A DNA stretch of 64,000 nt from Streptomyces lomondensis (GTDB lineage Bacteria; Actinomycetota; Actinomycetes; Streptomycetales; Streptomycetaceae): contig NZ_BMWC01000016.1 of the NCBI RefSeq assembly GCF_014651035.1, forward strand, positions 1-64,000, given 5' to 3'. Within the stretch, counting starts at the first letter, position 1. Each line of letters starts with the position of its first letter. Position numbers and translations under genes: made by a program. This document shows, in pieces, positions 60,342 to 64,000 of the stretch. Under the pieces are notes generated by a model, which saw only the letters and a list, made by a program, of their open reading frames with translations, ran no database searches and was not told the origin of the DNA.

Positions 60342-60437
60342 CGCCGAACCGCTTCTCGCCGGCGCCCTGTCGCTGTTTTCTGCTGACCGGGCGCTCCGGG
60401 CCACGACGACGTTCCCCCTCCGAGAATGAGGTGCAGG

Positions 60438-61439
60438 ATGAACCGTCCCAAGGCTTTCTGCGCAGCTCTCACCGCTGTGTGCGCGCTGTTCCTTCCCGCG
60501 GCCGTACCGTCGGCCGCGGCGGTGGCTCAGGGGACGGACGGCGGACCTCCCCGCGCCGGCTGCGACTTGAAGGCAGGCCGTACGACGCTCTCCGTCACCT
60601 CGGGCGGGCTGCAACGCACCGTCCTGGTCCACGTGCCCCCGAGGCTGGAGGGCCACGGGCACCTGCCGATGGTGCTGAATCTGCACAGCAGTCAGAGCAG
60701 GGCGCTGTGGCAGATCGCCATCAGCCAGATGGAGCAGACCGCCGACCGCGAGGGGTTCGTCCTCGTCGCGCCGCAGGGCGCCGTGACCGCCGGGCCCGGG
60801 TACCGGTGGAACGTCCCGCACGTCAGTGAGCCCGGCGGCCCGGACGACGAGCGTTTCCTGAGCGACACCATCGACACGCTGACCCGCAGCGGGTGCGCCG
60901 ATCCGAGGCGGGTGTACGCGACGGGCTACTCCGGCGGTGCCCGGATGGTGTCGCAGTACGCCTGCGACCACCCCGGCCGCCTGGCCGCGATCGCGGTGGT
61001 GGCGGGACTGCGAGCGGGGGCGCCGGTCAAGGACGCCAGTGGCACCTACCTGCCCGACCCTTCGACGTGCAGGCCCCACCGAGCGCTCCCCGTCCTGTCG
61101 TTCTCCGGCACCGCCGACACGGTGAACCCGCACAACGGTGGCGGCTTCGGGTACTGGGGATACGGTGCCGAGACGGCCCAACGGCGATGGGCGGCGCTGA
61201 ACGGCTGCCGACTCGGTCCGCGCACGGTCCAGGTCACCGAGCACGTCAGCCGGGTGACCCACTCCGCCTGCCGCCGGGGTGCGCGGGTCTCGATGTACGT
61301 CATCGACGGTGGCGGGCACACGTGGCCGGGATCCACCATCCCGCTGCCGCCCGACAGCGGACCGGTCAACCCAGAGATCAGCGCCAACGACGTCATGTGG
61401 CGGTTCTTCGCCGCCGAAGGCCGCTCCCGGCTGTCGTGA
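60438..61439 (+). CDS. Secreted PHB-depolymerase/feruloyl-esterase-like protein
   Basis: A 333-residue precursor. The signal peptide is about 1-32 (FCAALTAVCALFLPAAVPSA). The alpha/beta hydrolase core is VPPRLEGHGHLPMVLNLHSS, catalytic Ser165 in ATGYSGGARM, Asp in SFSGTADTVNPHNGGG, His in IDGGGHTWPG. The family (LpqC/esterase PHB) cleaves short polyesters, feruloyl or acetyl groups outside the cell. ATG 60438 preferred over 60426 for signal-peptide length. It follows GH1 by 96 bases and could remove ester decorations before uptake. Confidence 0.87.
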   Translation: MNRPKAFCAALTAVCALFLPAAVPSAAAVAQGTDGGPPRAGCDLKAGRTTLSVTSGGLQRTVLVHVPPRLEGHGHLPMVLNLHSSQSRALWQIAISQMEQTADREGFVLVAPQGAVTAGPGYRWNVPHVSEPGGPDDERFLSDTIDTLTRSGCADPRRVYATGYSGGARMVSQYACDHPGRLAAIAVVAGLRAGAPVKDASGTYLPDPSTCRPHRALPVLSFSGTADTVNPHNGGGFGYWGYGAETAQRRWAALNGCRLGPRTVQVTEHVSRVTHSACRRGARVSMYVIDGGGHTWPGSTIPLPPDSGPVNPEISANDVMWRFFAAEGRSRLS

Positions 61440-61530
61440 CATCCCGGTGCCCACCGCATTCCGTTCGGGCCGGCACGGCCTCCCACACCAGACCCGGTAC
61501 AGACTTGTCCCTTCTCCCAGGAGCCCCCGG

Positions 61531-62493
61531 TTGCCCGTCGACCCGCAGATAGCCGCGTCGTTTGCCCTCTTGGACGGCATCACCTCCTACCGCGACGCCG
61601 AAACCGACCCCGACAAACGCGCCCGCCTCGTCGCCGCGCTCACCCCGGAGCCCGGGTACGACCCTCCGCCCTGCGCCGTACGCGACGTGGACGCGCCAGG
61701 GCCGCACGGAGCCGTGCCGGTACGCGTCTACGCACCCCGGAACAGATCCCGAACGGCCCGGCCGGGACTGGTCTGGGCACACGGCGGAGGTTTTCGCTTC
61801 GGCAACCTGGACATGCCCGAATCGGACATGGTCGCCCGCGAACTGTGCCACCGCGCCGACGCGATCGTGCTGTCGGTCGACTACCGCCTGGCCGTCGACG
61901 GCGTCACCTACCCCGTACCGCACGACGACGTGGTGGCGGCGTGGCGCTGGGTCGCCGCCACCACGACCGAACTCGGCCTCGACCCGGGCCGGTTGGCTCT
62001 GGGCGGGGCAAGCGCCGGCGGGAACCTGGCCGCCGGCGCAGCGCTACGGCTGCGGGACGAGGGCGACCTCGTCCGCCCCTGCCGCCTCCTGCTGGCCTAC
62101 CCCGTCGTACATCGCCGGCTGCCGCCGCTGCCGCACGAGCTGCGCGTGCGGATGACCGACATACCGCGGCTGCTCCGCTTCCTGCCCGAGGACGTCGAGG
62201 AACTGGCTCGCACCTACCTCGGTGAGTCGGCGAACCACGCGGACGTCGTTCCCGGCTACGCGATGCCCGCCGAAGCCGACGTCTCAGGACTGCCGCCCAC
62301 CGTCATCATCACCAGTGAGTACGACGACCTTCGCGCCTCCGCCGAAGTGTTCGCCGAACAGCTCGCCAGATCCTCCGTCCCGACGCGGGTCGTGATGGAG
62401 CGCGGTGTGCTCCACGGGCACCTGAACCGCGACCCCCGCACCACGGGAACGAACCACTCGCTCGATCTCCTCGCAAACGCGCTCACACCCTGA
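61531..62493 (+). CDS. HSL-family alpha/beta hydrolase (esterase/lipase)
   Basis: A 320-residue cytoplasmic protein. Oxyanion motif AHGGGF near residue 84, nucleophile Ser161 in LGGASAGGNLAAG (GxSxG variant), Asp in ITSEYDDLRASAEVFAEQL and His in GVLHGHLNRDP. It probably starts at TTG 61531 behind CAGGAG; no ATG or GTG gives a better N-terminus. The family hydrolyses esters of small or medium acids. It lies downstream of the secreted esterase and may process an intracellular ester, for example a Baeyer-Villiger product; this is inference. Confidence 0.85.
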   Translation: MPVDPQIAASFALLDGITSYRDAETDPDKRARLVAALTPEPGYDPPPCAVRDVDAPGPHGAVPVRVYAPRNRSRTARPGLVWAHGGGFRFGNLDMPESDMVARELCHRADAIVLSVDYRLAVDGVTYPVPHDDVVAAWRWVAATTTELGLDPGRLALGGASAGGNLAAGAALRLRDEGDLVRPCRLLLAYPVVHRRLPPLPHELRVRMTDIPRLLRFLPEDVEELARTYLGESANHADVVPGYAMPAEADVSGLPPTVIITSEYDDLRASAEVFAEQLARSSVPTRVVMERGVLHGHLNRDPRTTGTNHSLDLLANALTP

Positions 62494-62616
62494 CACCACA
62501 CAAACAACCGAAAGGGCCAGGACGAAAGGGCGACGCCCGATGAACTGGGAGCACCCCGACAAGGCACTGGCGCCTGGCTGTCCGGCTGCCGACGCGGCCT
62601 CGGCCCCGGGCCTCAT

Positions 62617-62634
62617 GGTGGAGCGGGCTACACC
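62617..62634. promoter_or_regulatory. Near-palindrome GGTGGAGC-GG-GCTACACC upstream of the GtrA-like gene
   Basis: One base differs from the perfect core at 47333-47350. The following 30 bases also match that promoter without gaps at most positions. It lies 105 bases before the ATG at 62740. Confidence 0.65.
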
Positions 62635-62739
62635 ACTGGTTGGGGAGTGCGCGTCCTCGTGCCGCTCAGCGTACGGCGGCATCGTGGAAGTCAGCCGATC
62701 GGCGAGGTCGGCGGCACTCCCGCCGGAAGGAAGACCGCA

Positions 62740-63672
62740 ATGCCACGCCCGCTCCCGCTCTCGCCGCAGCCGGCCTCCGCAACGGCTCACGAGGCCCGGC
62801 GCGAGGAGCGGGCCGCAGCCGTCGAGGACGGCATGGACCGGGGGCACCGTGTCACTCCTGGTCCGCTCGCCGCCTTCGCCCGGTTCGTCCTGTGCGGCGG
62901 TGGTGTCGGGCTCGCGTCCAGTCCCGCTGTGACGGTGCTCGCCCTGCTGATGCCTTGGGCGCTGGCCAACGCGCTTGTCACGGTCGCGTCCACGGTGCTG
63001 TGCACTGAGCTCCATGCACGCTTCACCTTCCGGACCGGCCGGAGTGCCGGGCTGCGGCAGCACTGGCAGTCCGGTGGTTCAGCCGCCATCTCCTTCGTGG
63101 TGACCTCCGTCGCGATGTTCGCGCTGCACGCCGTCCAGCCGTCCGTCGGAGTCCTGCGGGAGCAGGTCGTCTACCTGAGTGCCTCCGGCCTCGCGGGAAT
63201 CGGGCGCTTTCTGGTACTCCGCCTGTTCGTCTTCGCCATCGGCCGGAAGCGAATGAGCGCCCCGCTGCGTCTCGAAGAGACACTCACCACCCCCAGCGGT
63301 CCCCTTCGTCAGGAGTACCCCGCACCAGCTCCGCATCGAGCAACGCGCCAGAGGCTCCCTCACCGCCCCAGCCGCTGCCACCAGTTGAACCGCACCGCAC
63401 GCCAAGCTTCCCCTCCTCTTCCGCACCACCACGACAACAAGGAGTCACGTCGCCTCGCCCCACTCCCACCACCACGAGCACACCCTGCTGTTCCTGAACG
63501 CGGGACGCCCTGTGCTGTGCGAGAAGGCGTTCGCGCTCGACGCCGTGCAGGCCGCCGAGATGGTGGCGGTGGCCCGGGAACGGGGGCTGTTCCTGATGGA
63601 GGCGATGTGGAGCCGGTTCCTGCCGGCCTATGTCAAAGTCAGGGACCTGCTCGCCGAGGGCGTCATCGGTGA
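62740..63672 (+). CDS. GtrA-like membrane protein with an unusual C-terminal extension
   Basis: A 310-residue frame. Residues 40-170 have four helices: [40 protein letters not shown] followed by [22 protein letters not shown] and [20 protein letters not shown]. This is the GtrA fold, linked to transport of lipid-bound sugars or to cell-wall glycan synthesis. ATG 62740 follows GGAAGGAAG. The last 130 residues are Pro/Arg-rich, not membrane-like, and overlap the next gene in another frame. The natural stop was probably lost by an indel near 63260-63300. Linked to the MMPL gene by its promoter. Confidence 0.7.
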   Translation: MPRPLPLSPQPASATAHEARREERAAAVEDGMDRGHRVTPGPLAAFARFVLCGGGVGLASSPAVTVLALLMPWALANALVTVASTVLCTELHARFTFRTGRSAGLRQHWQSGGSAAISFVVTSVAMFALHAVQPSVGVLREQVVYLSASGLAGIGRFLVLRLFVFAIGRKRMSAPLRLEETLTTPSGPLRQEYPAPAPHRATRQRLPHRPSRCHQLNRTARQASPPLPHHHDNKESRRLAPLPPPRAHPAVPERGTPCAVREGVRARRRAGRRDGGGGPGTGAVPDGGDVEPVPAGLCQSQGPARRGRHR

Positions 63673-64000
63673 AGTCCAGTCCGTCGAGGCCGACTTCGGC
63701 TTCCGGTTCCCGACCGGATCACGGCATACGGCACGCTCGGCGCGACCGGCGTCGACGAGCACGTCGCCGTCCTCTCCGGCTACGACAGCGGCGCGGTCGC
63801 GCTGGCCCAGAGTTCCTTGCGGGCGACCCTCGGTTGCACAGCCCGTATCACCGGAACCGCCGGCCACATCGAGCTGCCGTTCCTGATGCACTGCCCGGAC
63901 GAACTCACCGTCCAGACGCGGGGCACCACCGAACGCCTGAGTCTGCCCGCCGCCCGCGAGGCCGACGGCGACGACACGGCGGGCGGCGGCCTGCACCACC
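63450..64000 (+). pseudogene. Gfo/Idh/MocA oxidoreductase, truncated and internally deleted, runs off the window
   Basis: Begins without a Rossmann motif at [20 protein letters not shown] and continues [12 protein letters not shown] (catalytic-Lys motif EKxxA) and [20 protein letters not shown] to [10 protein letters not shown] near 63714. The next part is in another frame: [33 protein letters not shown] and onwards to the edge. About 70-80 N-terminal residues and 30-40 internal residues expected for the family are missing. Two lesions make function very unlikely. GTG 63512 is only an internal codon. Confidence 0.7.

Noticed and set aside
59025-61583. 852-residue minus-strand open frame
   Set aside because: Antisense of the GH1 and esterase genes, which have clear catalytic motifs on the plus strand.
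1-64000. tRNA, rRNA, CRISPR array or biosynthetic megasynthase
   Set aside because: None was recognised on either strand; no tRNA was seen next to the integrase remnants, so no attachment site is claimed.

Overview
The window is high-GC actinomycete DNA, almost certainly Streptomyces or a close relative. Support for this: strong G/C at third codon positions, frequent GTG starts, many ATGA/GTGA 4-base overlaps, NarL-type two-component pairs, a SNF2/SWIM pair, an RNase Sa-type secreted RNase, and an allantoin operon under an IclR regulator beside malate synthase. No rRNA, tRNA or CRISPR array was recognised.

Layout. (1) 1-10.2 kb: an accessory block bracketed by two inverted IS5-like copies (left one cut by the window edge). 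It holds an integrase remnant, a membrane protein / histidine kinase / response regulator operon, a convergent ABC transporter, a quinone-oxidoreductase-like enzyme beside a frameshifted LuxR regulator, a WYL regulator and a VOC protein. The two-component and ABC operons share an inverted repeat. (2) 10.3-13.3 kb: GNAT acetyltransferase, RNase J, and relics (IS110-like transposase, truncated intradiol dioxygenase). (3) 13.4-34.3 kb: core-like DNA. It runs SWIM protein, SNF2 helicase, membrane protein, ROK kinase, GntR regulator with a divergent Gfo/Idh dehydrogenase, a second two-component pair, a guanyl-specific RNase, a RibD-type reductase and a frameshifted SDR. Then come allantoicase, allantoinase, the IclR regulator (AllR-like), a molybdenum-cofactor-type nucleotidyltransferase and malate synthase; together these form a route from allantoin through glyoxylate to malate. 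(4) 34.4-36.8 kb: a scar with HAD, integrase and MarR fragments around a SelW-like / HipA-like overlapping pair. (5) 37-62.5 kb: a large catabolic cluster with MFS transporter, GH3 (broken), GH2, six-hairpin glycosidase, SDR, second GH3, Baeyer-Villiger monooxygenase, SMP-30-like propeller, two LacI regulators, GH1, a secreted esterase and an HSL-type hydrolase. Three of its promoters carry a tandem TAACGCGCATTA-type operator. (6) Inside and after that cluster: a third two-component pair, an MMPL transporter and, 13 kb away, a GtrA-like membrane protein, all preceded by the palindrome GGTGTAGC-NN-GCTACACC. The window ends in a broken Gfo/Idh gene.

Main inference: the 37-62.5 kb region looks like a LacI-controlled system that imports and deglycosylates a glycoside and then opens its aglycone by oxidation, Baeyer-Villiger insertion and ester/lactone hydrolysis. 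A separate two-component regulon (sensor, MMPL, GtrA-like) is interleaved with it. The substrate cannot be read from sequence.
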